Below, in pieces: positions 54,788 to 64,000 of a stretch of 64,000 bases of DNA. The notes beneath the pieces were generated by a model that made no database searches, was not told the DNA's origin, and was given only the letters and a program-made list of their open reading frames with translations. Every line of letters begins with the position of its first letter. Position 1 is the stretch's first letter. The translations under genes were made by a program, and so were the position numbers. Source of the DNA: Mycobacterium kubicae (GTDB lineage: Bacteria > Actinomycetota > Actinomycetes > Mycobacteriales > Mycobacteriaceae); contig NZ_CP065047.1 of NCBI RefSeq assembly GCF_015689175.1, forward strand, positions 124,001 to 188,000, written 5' to 3'.

Positions 54788-56354
54788 GTGAGCGGTATGT
54801 TGAACAGGCAAGCGACACCACAGTACGACTTCATCGTGTGCGGGTCCGGGTCAGCCGGTTCGGTCGTGGCTGGGCGCTTAGCAGCGAACCCCGACGTCAG
54901 CGTGTTGTTGTTGGAAGCCGGCGGTACTGACGACGTGCCCGAGGTGATGAACGCCGCCCGATGGCCGGCGAACCTGGGTAGCGAGCGGGATTGGGGTTTC
55001 GTCGCGATGCCCAGTCGGCACCTGAATGGCCGATCGATACGGCTTTCGATGGGCAAGGTGCTCGGCGGCGGATCCAGCATCAATGTCATGTGCTGGGCGC
55101 GGGGACACAAGAATGACTGGGACTTCTTCGCTGAGGAGGCGGGCGACAAATCGTGGAGTTACGAGGCGATCTTGCAAACCTACCGTCGGATCGAGGACTG
55201 GCATGGTCCAGCCGACCCGCACTACCGCGGGACCGGGGGCCCGGCATTCGTCGAGCCGTCACCGGACCCACATCCACTGGCCGCCGCGGTCGTCAAAGCT
55301 GCTGAGGGCGTGGGGATTCCTGCCTACCGAAGTCAAAACGGCGCCATGATGGAGTCCGACGGCGGCGCGTCAATTCAAGAAATCCGGATCCGCAACGGGC
55401 GCCGCCAGTCCGCGTTCCGCGCCTACGTTGGACCGCACTTGCACCGGTCAAACCTCACGGTGCTGACCCGCGCCCTGGTCACCAGACTGACCATGGATAG
55501 CCGGGGAGTTACCGGTGTGGAGTTCCGGATCGGCAACGAAACGCGCCGGGTTCGAGCGACCAGTGAGGTGATCGTGTCCCTCGGCGCAATCCACACGCCG
55601 AAGCTGCTCATGCAGTCAGGGATCGGCGATGCGGCCGAACTGCGCAAGTTCGGGATTCCGGTGAATCAGCATCTACCTGGCGTGGGACAGAACTATCAGG
55701 ATCACGCTTTGATCCCCTGTCTGTGGGAGGCGCCGGAGCCGATGTTCCCACGCAATAATGGATCAGAAGCGACGTTCTTTTCCAAGAGCGACCCCTCACT
55801 GGACACACCGGATCTACATTGCTGCGTTGCGGAAATTGCGCTGGCCAATCATCGAGTCAGCAGTAGATTCGTTGCCCCGCAGAACGCTTGGACCATGGCT
55901 CTGGGGCTGGCGAAGCCAAGAAGTCGAGGCCGTGTTTGCCTAACCGGACCGCAGCCCACCGATCCCGTAGCCGTCGATGCCGGCCTCCTGGCAGATCCTG
56001 ACGACGTCAAGGCCGCCGTGGCGGGGGTGAAACTTTGTCGGGAAATCGCGGCTTCCCGAGCCTTGCGGCCGTATGCACGGCGAGCGGTCGCACCTGGTGA
56101 CTTGCCCGACGCCGACTTGGAAACGTACGTGCGTGACGCTGCTACCACGTACTGGCACCAAACCTGTTCCGCCAAAATGGGGTTTGGACGAGATGTCCGT
56201 TGTCGACAGCAACCTGAAAGTTTACGGCGTGGAGCGCCTTCGGATCGCTGACGGCTCGATCATGCCGCGCATCACGACGGGCAACACCATGGCGCCATGC
56301 ATGGTCATCGGAGAGCGCGCCGCCGACATCATCAAAGCGGCTTACGGAATCTAG
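54788..56354 (+). pseudogene. GMC oxidoreductase 2 with one-base frameshift near 56185
   Basis: From GTG 54788 (or ATG 54797) reads FIVCGSGSAGSVVAGRL, GGGSSINVMCWARG, MQSGIGDAAEL and SRGRVCLTG, all GMC features, down to YWHQTCSAKMG. There one extra base in the GGGGTTT run shifts the frame; the true end (DEMSVVDSNLKVYGVERLRI, ending DIIKAAYGI at 56354) lies in the next frame. Repaired length ~521 residues. May be a real mutation or a homopolymer error. Confidence 0.85.
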
Positions 56355-56412
56355 ATCACCCGCCGCTCTACACGCTTGAGCGCGTAATCCGAGAGGAAGG
56401 GAGTAGATATCA

Positions 56413-57168
56413 CTAATCCCGGTCGGCCAAACGCTTAAGCCACTCCAACAGCAGGCTACGTTCGGCGGGGCTCAGTGGCGTGTCGTCGGCTCGCCGAACA
56501 GCTTCGCGCAGCGCGACCGCACGTGCTGTGAGTGGCGACGACTTTGCAGCTGCAGCCTTCTTGTCATTGCAGATTGCGGATATCACGTTGTCGCGGCCGA
56601 GTACTGACAACTGCATATCACGCTCATCGGGCGGCATGGCGATCAGCGTCAGGACGGTGCCGATACCGGCCGAGTGGAAGAGCATGGTCGCGCGCTCCAC
56701 GCTCATCCGCAGCCGCCCCTCGTCTGCGACCCTCGCGATTGCTCCCTCTAACAACTTGATGGTTTCGGCGGCCGCGGTACTCCGCGCACCGGCTCGAGAT
56801 TGCACGAAGGTCAGTACATAAGTGTCCGGATGCTTGAGGCCGAATTCGACATGCCGGTCCCATGACTCGCGAAGGTAATGCAACGGGTCCCCCGAAGCTT
56901 GCTGCAGTCGCCGGCGCTTGCTATGTAGGTAGCTCTCCAGCACAAATTGCGAAACGGCATCGAGCAGTTCATCTTTGCCGCCGAACTCCCGGTAGATAAC
57001 AGGCGGTTGCACACCGGCGGCTGCCGCGACTGCCCGGGTCGAGACGGCGTCTATGCCGCCGGTACGCAACAGCTCCGCCGCGGCCTGCAGCACCCTCTCC
57101 GACCGAGTGGGTGCAGGGGCTTCAATGCCTGCCCTCTGCGACTTGCCGCGTCGACTCTGCTCTGACAT
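56413..57168 (-). CDS. TetR-family regulator (paralogue of the one at 53997)
   Basis: 251 residues from ATG 57168. HTH: LLRTGGIDAVSTRAVAAAAGVQPPVIYREFGGKDELL. Close kin of the 53997 protein over the HTH and beyond (e.g. HVEFGLKHPD against HVDFGLTHPD; RMSVERA against RISVERA). So a duplication flanks the GMC2 gene. It may recognise the same site. Confidence 0.9.
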   Translation of the reverse strand: MSEQSRRGKSQRAGIEAPAPTRSERVLQAAAELLRTGGIDAVSTRAVAAAAGVQPPVIYREFGGKDELLDAVSQFVLESYLHSKRRRLQQASGDPLHYLRESWDRHVEFGLKHPDTYVLTFVQSRAGARSTAAAETIKLLEGAIARVADEGRLRMSVERATMLFHSAGIGTVLTLIAMPPDERDMQLSVLGRDNVISAICNDKKAAAAKSSPLTARAVALREAVRRADDTPLSPAERSLLLEWLKRLADRD

Positions 57169-57263
57169 GTTGTCGATGATATGGGTCAATGGTGGGCGAA
57201 GCTGCACCCACGGGATCGGCGCGGCGACGCAGCGCCCGGCCAACACAACAGCGTGCGGTCGGA

Positions 57264-57869
57264 TCACCTGCTATCGGGCATCACACCCCGGAAAAGATTG
57301 GTGACCAAGTTGTCAACGAATTCCTCGGTCAGCGGTTCGTCGGGGAGCAGCAAACGGTGATAACACGCACCCCACAGTTGGTCGACGACACTCTGTGTGT
57401 CGAGGTCTGAGCGTAGCTGTCCGCGAGCCTTGGCGCGGTCCATCGCTGCTACGGCCAGCAGTCGTCGGGGCGACGAATAACGTTGCAGGTAAGCTGCTTT
57501 CAGCTCGGGGTCGGACTGCGCTTGTCCGATGAGTTCGGCGATCACGCGTCCGGCCGGGGAGTCGCTGATGACGCGAACGAACCTGTGCATTTGCGCCCGC
57601 AGGTCTTCCTCGATAGCGCCGGTGTCGGCGAAGGCCAACTCCGGCTCTACTGTGGCGAAATAGCTGTCTAGCGCCAGTGCGCCCTTCGTCGGCCACCACT
57701 TGTAGATCGTCATCTTGCTGGCACCCGAGCGGCCGGCCACCTTTTCCATTGTGAAACCGGCCATGCCCTCCTCGAATAGCAACGCGCCGGCCGCCGCCAA
57801 GATCTCGCGGCGAACCTGCTCACTGGGACGACGTCCCCGGCCTCGCCGGGGTGGCACTGGTTGACTCAT
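57264..57869 (-). CDS. TetR-family regulator
   Basis: 201 residues: RRPSEQVRREILAAAGALLFEEGMAG, then VAGRSGASKMTIYKWWPTKGAL, and a TetR_C ligand domain. Divergent from the SDR at 57928 with a palindrome at 57892-57912; probable repressor of both. Confidence 0.92.
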   Translation of the reverse strand: MSQPVPPRRGRGRRPSEQVRREILAAAGALLFEEGMAGFTMEKVAGRSGASKMTIYKWWPTKGALALDSYFATVEPELAFADTGAIEEDLRAQMHRFVRVISDSPAGRVIAELIGQAQSDPELKAAYLQRYSSPRRLLAVAAMDRAKARGQLRSDLDTQSVVDQLWGACYHRLLLPDEPLTEEFVDNLVTNLFRGVMPDSR

Positions 57870-57891
57870 CGACCTCCTTTCCGGATATAGT

Positions 57892-57912
57892 ATATGTACG
57901 CACCGTACATAT
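57892..57912. promoter_or_regulatory. TetR operator between TetR and SDR genes
   Basis: ATATGTACG (57892-57900), CAC, CGTACATAT (57904-57912): perfect 9-bp arms. Sits in the 58-bp divergent gap, overlapping both promoters. Confidence 0.8.
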
Positions 57913-57927
57913 CAATAGGAGGGTGAC

Positions 57928-58653
57928 ATGACAAGGGTGGCGATGGTTACCGGAGCTTCGGGCGGCATCGGCCGTGCGGTATGCGTGCAGCTGGCCCGGG
58001 CGGGAATGGCGGTGGCCGTGCACTACGCCGGCAATCGCGACAGCGCGCAGCAGACCGCAGATCAGATCGTCGGCGCGGGAGGCCGCGCCATGGTGGTGTC
58101 AGCAGATGTCGCCGACGAGGCGCAGGTCGCCGACATGTTCGATCAAGTGGAAGCGGAATTCGGTGGCGTCGACGTGGTGGTTAACACCGCCGGCATCATG
58201 CTGGTGAAACCGTTGCTGGAGTTGAACTTCGACGATTTCGACCGGATGCACCGCACCAACGTGCGAGGTACTTTCGTAGTCAGTCAGCAGGCCGCGCGTC
58301 GCGTGCGAGCGGGCGGCGCCATCATCAACTTCTCGTCGTCGGTGGTCAAAATCGCCTTGACCGGCTACGCGGCCTACGCCGCGACCAAGGGCGCCGTGGA
58401 CGCCATGACACTGATTCTTGCCAAGGAGTTGCGCGGCCGCGATATCACCGTCAACGCCGTCGCCCCCGGACCGACCGCCACACCGCTCTTCCTCGATGGC
58501 AAGCCGCAGGAGGCCATCGAGCGCCTCAAATCGATGCCGCCAATGGAGCGACTGGCAGAGGCCGGCGACATCGCCGATGTCGTTGCCTTCCTTGCCGGTC
58601 CTGGCCGTTGGGTCAACGGACAGGTGATCTACGCCAACGGCGGGGTGGTCTGA
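57928..58653 (+). CDS. Short-chain dehydrogenase/reductase
   Basis: 241 residues, FabG-like SDR: TGASGGIG, NTAGIM (in place of NNAG), Ser in NFSSSV, YAATK, and the C-terminal GQVIYANGG. AGGAGG precedes ATG 57928. Under the divergent TetR. NAD(P)-dependent; substrate unknown. Confidence 0.92.
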   Translation: MTRVAMVTGASGGIGRAVCVQLARAGMAVAVHYAGNRDSAQQTADQIVGAGGRAMVVSADVADEAQVADMFDQVEAEFGGVDVVVNTAGIMLVKPLLELNFDDFDRMHRTNVRGTFVVSQQAARRVRAGGAIINFSSSVVKIALTGYAAYAATKGAVDAMTLILAKELRGRDITVNAVAPGPTATPLFLDGKPQEAIERLKSMPPMERLAEAGDIADVVAFLAGPGRWVNGQVIYANGGVV

Positions 58654-59297
58654 GGAAATGCCGCCCTCTGCTATTCGCGATCTGGTCGGCAAAGTGTGAC
58701 CCTTTGCTGTCCCCTGCCTGTGCTGAGGCAGGCGGCAGGAGGGACAGCGGGAATGTCGCACATGAGACGAAGAAGCGACCTGTTGATTGCGAATGCCTCT
58801 GTCCCACAACACCTGAGGGGATGGTACCGGCGGAAATGTTGTGTCTCAACGAGTTTCATCCGGGGCGACCAAGACGTTCATAGTAGTGGCATCGGCTGAC
58901 CGCTACGCCGACGGTACGCCCCCGCTAGCTGTCACGGCTCGAGCAACCGGCGCGCACGATCATCTCTGGACGCAACAGCGTCCGGCCAGCCCGGTCACGA
59001 TGCTCCTGTCTGTCGAAGCGGCGCAATCCTGCCCTCTTGGCGGCGAGGGACTGCGGTCCGCTTCATTCGATCACGACAATCCGCCGCCAGGAAGCGTGTT
59101 GGCCGATCTGACCGGCGCGGCGTTCAGGGAATCGTAGTGAGACAATGAGCGGACAACACCAATAATCGGCGCCTACCGCCTGGAGTTCTCAAGATAGTGA
59201 CTCGGGGACTCATCGTGGTCGGTAGTACGTCAGCGGACCGCCATCGTCGTGAAGAAGCGCAGATCGAGCATCATCACGACTGCGGGAGGGGCACATC
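58654..59297. other. 644-bp stretch without a recognised gene
   Basis: Several short open frames on both strands look non-coding. No terminator, repeat or promoter was convincing; the last ~20 bp before 59298 hold a GGGAGGGG ribosome site. Confidence 0.5.
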
Positions 59298-60299
59298 ATG
59301 GCTTTACAAACGAAGGCAAACGCGCGGGTGGTCGTGATTGTCGTCTTCGATGAAGTGACGCTCTTGGATGTCGCCGGAGCGGGCGAGGTGTTCGCCGAAG
59401 CTAACCGGGCGGGCGCCAACTATCTCATCAAGACCGCCTCGCTTGGCGGGCGCGACGTGATGACCTCGATCGGGTCGCGGTTAGGCGTCACCGACGACAT
59501 TTCGTCGATCGAGTCCGCCGACACCGTGATGGTCGCGGGCGGCGACGACCTGTTCCGACGTCCGATCGATCCCTTGCTGGTGGACGCCATCAGGTCGGTG
59601 TCGGCCCGCACCCGCCGGATCGCCTCGATCTGCACCGGTTCTTTCCTGTTGGCACAAGCCGGCTTGCTCAGCGGCCGGCGAGCCACTACCCATTGGCGAG
59701 ACGCACGATTGTTTGCCCGCGTGTTCGGCGACATCCGTGTGGAACCGGACGCAATCTTTGTGCGCGACGGCAACGTCTTCACTTCGGCGGGAGTGTCGGC
59801 AGGGATCGACCTTGCGCTGGCGTTGGTCGAGCAGGATCATGGCGCCGAGTTGGTTCGAGAGGTCGCCCGGTCGTTAGTGGTCTATCTCAAACGGGCGGGC
59901 GGCCAGTCGCAGTTTTCTGTGCTCGTCGAGGCCGAGCCACCGCCACAGTCGGCCCTGCGTCCCGCCACCGACGCGATCGCGGCTGACCCGGCCGACGACC
60001 ATAGCGTGAACAAGCTTGCCGCCAGAGCGTGCTTGAGTACGCGCCAGTTGACCAGGCTGTTTCAATCCGAACTCGGCATGACTCCGGCCCGCTACGTCGA
60101 GATGGTGCGTATCGATGCGGCGCGAGCAGCCCTTGACGCGGGGCACACGGTCAGCGACACAGCGCGGTTGTCCGGTTTCGGCAGCACAGAAACTCTCCGC
60201 AGGGCGTTCGTGGAGAATCTCGGTGTCTCACCAAAGAACTACCGGGACAGATTCCGTACCACCACCAACCACCGGGCGGAAGACGCTGTCCTCGTCTGA
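59298..60299 (+). CDS. GlxA-type AraC regulator with DJ-1/PfpI domain
   Basis: 333 residues. Residues ~10-190 are DJ-1/PfpI-like (VVIVVFDEVTLLDVAGAGEVF, ASICTGSFLLAQAGLL with the nucleophile-type Cys, TTHW). The C-terminal ~100 are the AraC HTH pair (LAARACLSTRQLTRLFQSELGMTP and VSDTARLSGFGSTETLRRAF). Likely transcription activator with a sensing domain. Confidence 0.92.
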   Translation: MALQTKANARVVVIVVFDEVTLLDVAGAGEVFAEANRAGANYLIKTASLGGRDVMTSIGSRLGVTDDISSIESADTVMVAGGDDLFRRPIDPLLVDAIRSVSARTRRIASICTGSFLLAQAGLLSGRRATTHWRDARLFARVFGDIRVEPDAIFVRDGNVFTSAGVSAGIDLALALVEQDHGAELVREVARSLVVYLKRAGGQSQFSVLVEAEPPPQSALRPATDAIAADPADDHSVNKLAARACLSTRQLTRLFQSELGMTPARYVEMVRIDAARAALDAGHTVSDTARLSGFGSTETLRRAFVENLGVSPKNYRDRFRTTTNHRAEDAVLV

Positions 60300-60590
60300 T
60301 GCTCGTGCGGTACCCGCGGGTCCCGTTGCACCTTGAGTTACATCAGCGGATGCATTGTTACCCCCTACCGCCGCGATGGCAAAGATACCGCGGTCTGGCT
60401 GGCTGAACCCGGTTGGTTCCCCACCTGCACGCTCCCTGACTGAAGCCGGTGCGGCGCATATTCACCCGACCAAGCCGCTAAAACCACCGCAATCACCGTC
60501 TCGTGCACTGATCACGACCGATCTTGGGTATTACTCGCTTGTCCAGCAACGGCTAATCGAGATACGCATGACAGTTCGACTGGGAGATAG

Positions 60591-61961
60591 ACGATTAACT
60601 CCGGGGATCGCAACTTCACTGGCGACGATGAGGCCGCGCGCCTGCGTGCGGTCGAGCGCTACCAGGTACTCGACGCGCCGCCCAATCGGGTATTCGGCCG
60701 GATCGCAGGCTTGGCCGCTCACGTCTTCGACGCACCGATAGCGGTGGTGTCCGTTGTCGGTCACGATCGCATCTGGTTCATGGGCGTGCACGGGCTGGAG
60801 TCATTGCGGCAAATCCCGCGCGACGAGGGGCTGTGCGGGTCGGCCGTCGTGAGCGACACACCCTACGTGGTGTCCGACACGCTGACCGATTCCCGCACTG
60901 CCCACAATCGATTCGTCGAGGAGCGCGGTATCCGGTTTTACGCCAGCGCGCCCATCGTGAGTTTTGAAGGACACCGACTGGGTGTGGTTGCGGTGATGGA
61001 CACCAAGGTCGCCACCGCTTCGGAGAAGCAGCTGAGCATCCTGCAGGACTTGGCGGCAATCGTGATGGAACAGCTGGAGCTGCGGTTGTCGTCCCTCGAC
61101 GCGGTGCGGGTGGAACGGCGATTACGGGGTGCTGCCGAATATGCCCGCGACGACGCCCGCCGCGGGCGGGACGCGGCGCGCCAAGCCCGTGACGACGCAC
61201 GGTTGGACCGCGACATTGCCGAGCGGGAGCGCGACCTGATCGAGCAGTACGCAACCGTCCTGCAGCGCACGCTGTTACCGCCGGCGCTGCCCGACATTCC
61301 CGGGTTGGCCCTGGCTTGCCTGTATCACCCAGCTTCCGCCCGGCAGGTCGGAGGCGACTTCTACGACGTTTTCGCCTTGGACGATCAGCGGTGGGCGTTC
61401 TTCATCGGCGACGTCGAGGGCCACGGTGCCGAAGCCGCCGTCGTGACGTCACTGATCCGCTACACACTGCGATCGGCCGCCTTGCACATAAGCGACCCCA
61501 CCGAGGGGTTGGCCCAACTGAACACGGTGTTGCTGAAAGAGATGAATCCGCGGCGGTTCTGCACGGTGCTGTTCGGGACGCTGCGGTCCAGTGGTGACGG
61601 CGGTGGCTTCGAGATCACCATGGCCACCGGAGGGCATCCGCCGGCGCTGCGCTTGGACGCCGGCAGCGGTACGGCGGAGAAGATCCGGTCCAGCGGGGGA
61701 ATGCTGGTGGGCGCCACCCCCAGCGCCACCTTCGACGCGTGCAGGTTGCACCTGCAGCCGGGCCAGACACTGCTGTTCTATACCGACGGGCTCATCGAAG
61801 CTCGCCACAGCCGTTTCCCCTTCGGGGAGGAGGACTTGGCTGCCTTCGCCCGTCAGCGCGCGGCGATGGGCGCCCGCGGACTCGTCGACGACCTCGCCGC
61901 GTTGATACCCAAACTCGAGCCCGACGACGATGTCGCCGTCCTGGCGATCACCGCCCGTTAG
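60591..61961 (+). CDS. GAF domain PP2C/SpoIIE-type phosphatase
   Basis: Clear from TTG 60711 on, but protein-like sequence of this family (DDEAARLRAVERYQVLDAPP) extends up to about 60620 in the same frame, which is open from 60591 yet has no ATG, GTG or TTG there. GAF domain ~60660-61080 (IAVVSVVGHDRIWF, DEGLCGSAVV), then a charged helix (RDDARRGRDAARQARDDAR) and the SpoIIE PP2C domain (VGGDFYDVFALDD, GDVEGHGAEAAVV, ATGGHPPALRL, EPDDDVAVLAI). Dephosphorylates Ser/Thr of a partner such as an anti-sigma antagonist. A frameshift near 60603 from ATG 60568 is possible. Confidence 0.8.
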   Translation, partial: TINSGDRNFTGDDEAARLRAVERYQVLDAPPNRVFGRIAGLAAHVFDAPIAVVSVVGHDRIWFMGVHGLESLRQIPRDEGLCGSAVVSDTPYVVSDTLTDSRTAHNRFVEERGIRFYASAPIVSFEGHRLGVVAVMDTKVATASEKQLSILQDLAAIVMEQLELRLSSLDAVRVERRLRGAAEYARDDARRGRDAARQARDDARLDRDIAERERDLIEQYATVLQRTLLPPALPDIPGLALACLYHPASARQVGGDFYDVFALDDQRWAFFIGDVEGHGAEAAVVTSLIRYTLRSAALHISDPTEGLAQLNTVLLKEMNPRRFCTVLFGTLRSSGDGGGFEITMATGGHPPALRLDAGSGTAEKIRSSGGMLVGATPSATFDACRLHLQPGQTLLFYTDGLIEARHSRFPFGEEDLAAFARQRAAMGARGLVDDLAALIPKLEPDDDVAVLAITAR

Positions 61962-61979
61962 CGCTCGGCAGACGCCTGA

Positions 61980-62693
<714 letters not shown>

Positions 62694-62712
62694 TCAACCG
62701 GCCTGATATATG

Positions 62713-63603
62713 TCAAGTGGATTGATATGGCGGCCGTATGCCAAGGCCCCAATGCTCTTGTAGCAACTCCACGAACTCTGCTGCCCGTTCGTCGGGGAAA
62801 AACAGACGTCCCCCGCGGATTGTCGCGACTTTGGTAGTGCCAGGAATGAGCTCGGCAAGCCGATGTGCCCATTTGAGTCGAAAGAAGGGATCACCTGTGC
62901 CCCAAGCAATCAGGGTGGGCACGTGCAGTTGGCGAAGTTGAGGTGTGACGGCCGCTAGGTCGTCGGAATCGATGGATGCCAGTAAATGCGCGAATGAACG
63001 CGCCCGATCGCCGGTGCCGAGAACCGGTTGCCAATAGGCGGTGAGGATCTGCGCCGGCACCCGTTGAATATCTTGGTAACCCGCCGCTAGAAGCACACGC
63101 ATCAGTCGTGGATGAGCCGCTGCCCATGGCCCCACCCGCGCAAAGATACGAGGCCACCGTGCGGTGAAGACCACCGGCTTGAACAGCGGTGGCGGAACGT
63201 TGCCTTCTGTATCACAGTTGGTTAAGGTCAATGTTGCCAACCTGTTTCGCAGGCGCGTTGCGGCTATCTGAGCCACCGCACCGCCGGTGTCATTGCCAAT
63301 CAAATCAATCTGATCAAGCTTCAAGTGATCACACAGCTCGATCACGCGATTAGCCAGAGCTGTGAGCGAGACATCGGCCTCAATGGTGGCTGCAGGCGTA
63401 TGTCCATGACCAGGCAGGTCCATGGCGATACAACGACGGTCCGCCGAAGCGACGGCGGAGATGACGTTTCGCCATAGCAAGCTATTGGTGACAACACCAT
63501 GAATGAAAACGGCAGTTCGGCCGCGGCCGACGTCAAGGTAGCTCACCGGTCCCGACGAGATGGTGGCGAACTGGCGATGTAGATCGAGGGTGTTGACGTC
63601 CAT
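62713..63603 (-). CDS. Alpha/beta hydrolase lacking the usual catalytic His
   Basis: 296 residues. Oxyanion HGVVTNSLLWR, nucleophile elbow LIGNDTGGAV with D105 and an acid D238 (WGTGDPFF), as in dehalogenase/epoxide-hydrolase kin. Where GGH is expected near the C-terminus the sequence is IRGGRLFFPDERA: R266 (CGT) replaces His. So activity is doubtful. GAGGAG 9 nt before ATG 63603. Divergent from the TetR gene across a palindrome. Confidence 0.85.
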   Translation of the reverse strand: MDVNTLDLHRQFATISSGPVSYLDVGRGRTAVFIHGVVTNSLLWRNVISAVASADRRCIAMDLPGHGHTPAATIEADVSLTALANRVIELCDHLKLDQIDLIGNDTGGAVAQIAATRLRNRLATLTLTNCDTEGNVPPPLFKPVVFTARWPRIFARVGPWAAAHPRLMRVLLAAGYQDIQRVPAQILTAYWQPVLGTGDRARSFAHLLASIDSDDLAAVTPQLRQLHVPTLIAWGTGDPFFRLKWAHRLAELIPGTTKVATIRGGRLFFPDERAAEFVELLQEHWGLGIRPPYQST

Positions 63604-63642
63604 CGGGGTCAGCTCCTCTGCGATGGCGGATACTCAAGGACT

Positions 63643-63665
63643 GTCACATACCCGGAGTATGTGAC
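63643..63665. promoter_or_regulatory. TetR operator candidate
   Basis: GTCACATAC (63643-63651), CCGGA, GTATGTGAC (63657-63665): perfect 9-bp arms in the divergent gap between the hydrolase and TetR genes. Confidence 0.8.
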
Positions 63666-63677
63666 CTACGGATGACT

Positions 63678-64000
63678 ATGCTCAGGGCCGTGGACGCTGT
63701 CAAGACCCGCCGCGAGGAATACGCCGAACAAACCCGTCAAGCGTTGTTAGCCGCCGCCGCATCCGCGTTTGCCCAGGACGGCTTCGCGGCGACCTCGATC
63801 GCCGACATCGCCGCAGCCGTGAGAGTCACCAAAGGCGCGGTCTACCACCACTTCTCGGATAAGCGCGCATTGTTCGAAGAGGTGCTGAGACAATGCGACG
63901 AGGAGGCGCAAAGCAAAGTGCTGGCAGCCGTCGCCAAGCATCCAGACGATTTGTGGCGTGGCGCGCTGGCCGCGCTCGAAGTCACCCTCGATGCATGTGT
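63678..64000 (+). CDS. TetR-family regulator, N-terminal part (runs off window)
   Basis: Open from ATG 63678 (GTG 63690 also possible) to the window end, ~107 residues. TetR HTH: ALLAAAASAFAQDGFAATSIADIAAAVRVTKGAVYHHFSDKRALF in pieces. Beside the 63643-63665 palindrome, so it probably represses the divergent hydrolase. Confidence 0.9.
   Translation, partial: MLRAVDAVKTRREEYAEQTRQALLAAAASAFAQDGFAATSIADIAAAVRVTKGAVYHHFSDKRALFEEVLRQCDEEAQSKVLAAVAKHPDDLWRGALAALEVTLDAC

Noticed and set aside
58841..59137. 98-codon + frame in the 644-bp gap
   Set aside because: No ribosome site, no family, codon pattern not convincing.

Overview
The window looks like a high-GC actinobacterial chromosome, most likely a non-tuberculous Mycobacterium. 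The reasons are strong G/C at third codon positions, many GTG and TTG starts, a mycobacterial-type SAM methyltransferase (UPF0677-like), MpaB/DUF2236, a fused HadA/HadB-type dehydratase, a cutinase, many TetR/MarR/SDR pairs and IS481/IS110 elements. No rRNA, tRNA or CRISPR array was seen.

Region 1 (1-13,880) is a defence-type island, less GC-rich in places than the rest. In order it holds: the end of a Fic protein; a shattered DUF3732 remnant; an AvcD-type cytidine/dCMP deaminase with a 58-aa gene overlapping its stop; a leftward ubiquitin-like conjugation operon (two-domain multi-ubiquitin, E2-like, JAB-E1 fusion); a divergent 47-aa gene coupled to an HTH-ImmA/IrrE protein; a Schlafen/AlbA_2 protein; and a TIR-domain gene and a frameshifted P-loop NTPase. 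The TIR/NTPase block is bracketed by two directly repeated 91-bp hairpin elements that keep their pairing by a compensatory change. A 17-nt piece of the same element, inverted, lies at 738-754.

Region 2 (14.0-43.4 kb) is accessory catabolic and stress chromosome. It starts with a translationally coupled operon (VOC dioxygenase, FAH-type hydrolase, 57-aa protein, FAD hydroxylase, P450) beside a divergent TetR. Then come regulator/enzyme pairs with visible operators (MarR/NmrA, ArsR/SRPBCC, HxlR), several SDRs and hydrolases, a HadAB fusion, a Nei glycosylase, a catalase with an ECF sigma factor, Amt, an MTHFR-like protein coupled to a methyltransferase, and a diiron-like hydrolase with a VanB-type reductase.

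Region 3 (43.4-57.2 kb) centres on two GMC oxidoreductases, a peroxiredoxin, a cutinase and two paralogous TetR regulators. An 8-mer, CGATATCA/TGATATCG, lies before both GMC genes, the cutinase and one TetR, which suggests one regulon. The first GMC gene is split by about 7.1 kb of nested mobile DNA: an IS481-family element (ACTAG target duplication) whose transposase gene is itself split by a Tn554-like recombinase trio, plus an IS110-family element on the left. The two GMC halves, and the two transposase halves, rejoin in frame when the inserts are removed. The second GMC gene has a one-base frameshift.

Region 4 (57.2-64 kb) has a TetR/SDR pair around a strong palindrome, a GlxA-type AraC regulator, a GAF-SpoIIE phosphatase with an unclear start, a methyltransferase, an alpha/beta hydrolase that appears to lack its catalytic histidine, and a TetR gene cut by the window end.
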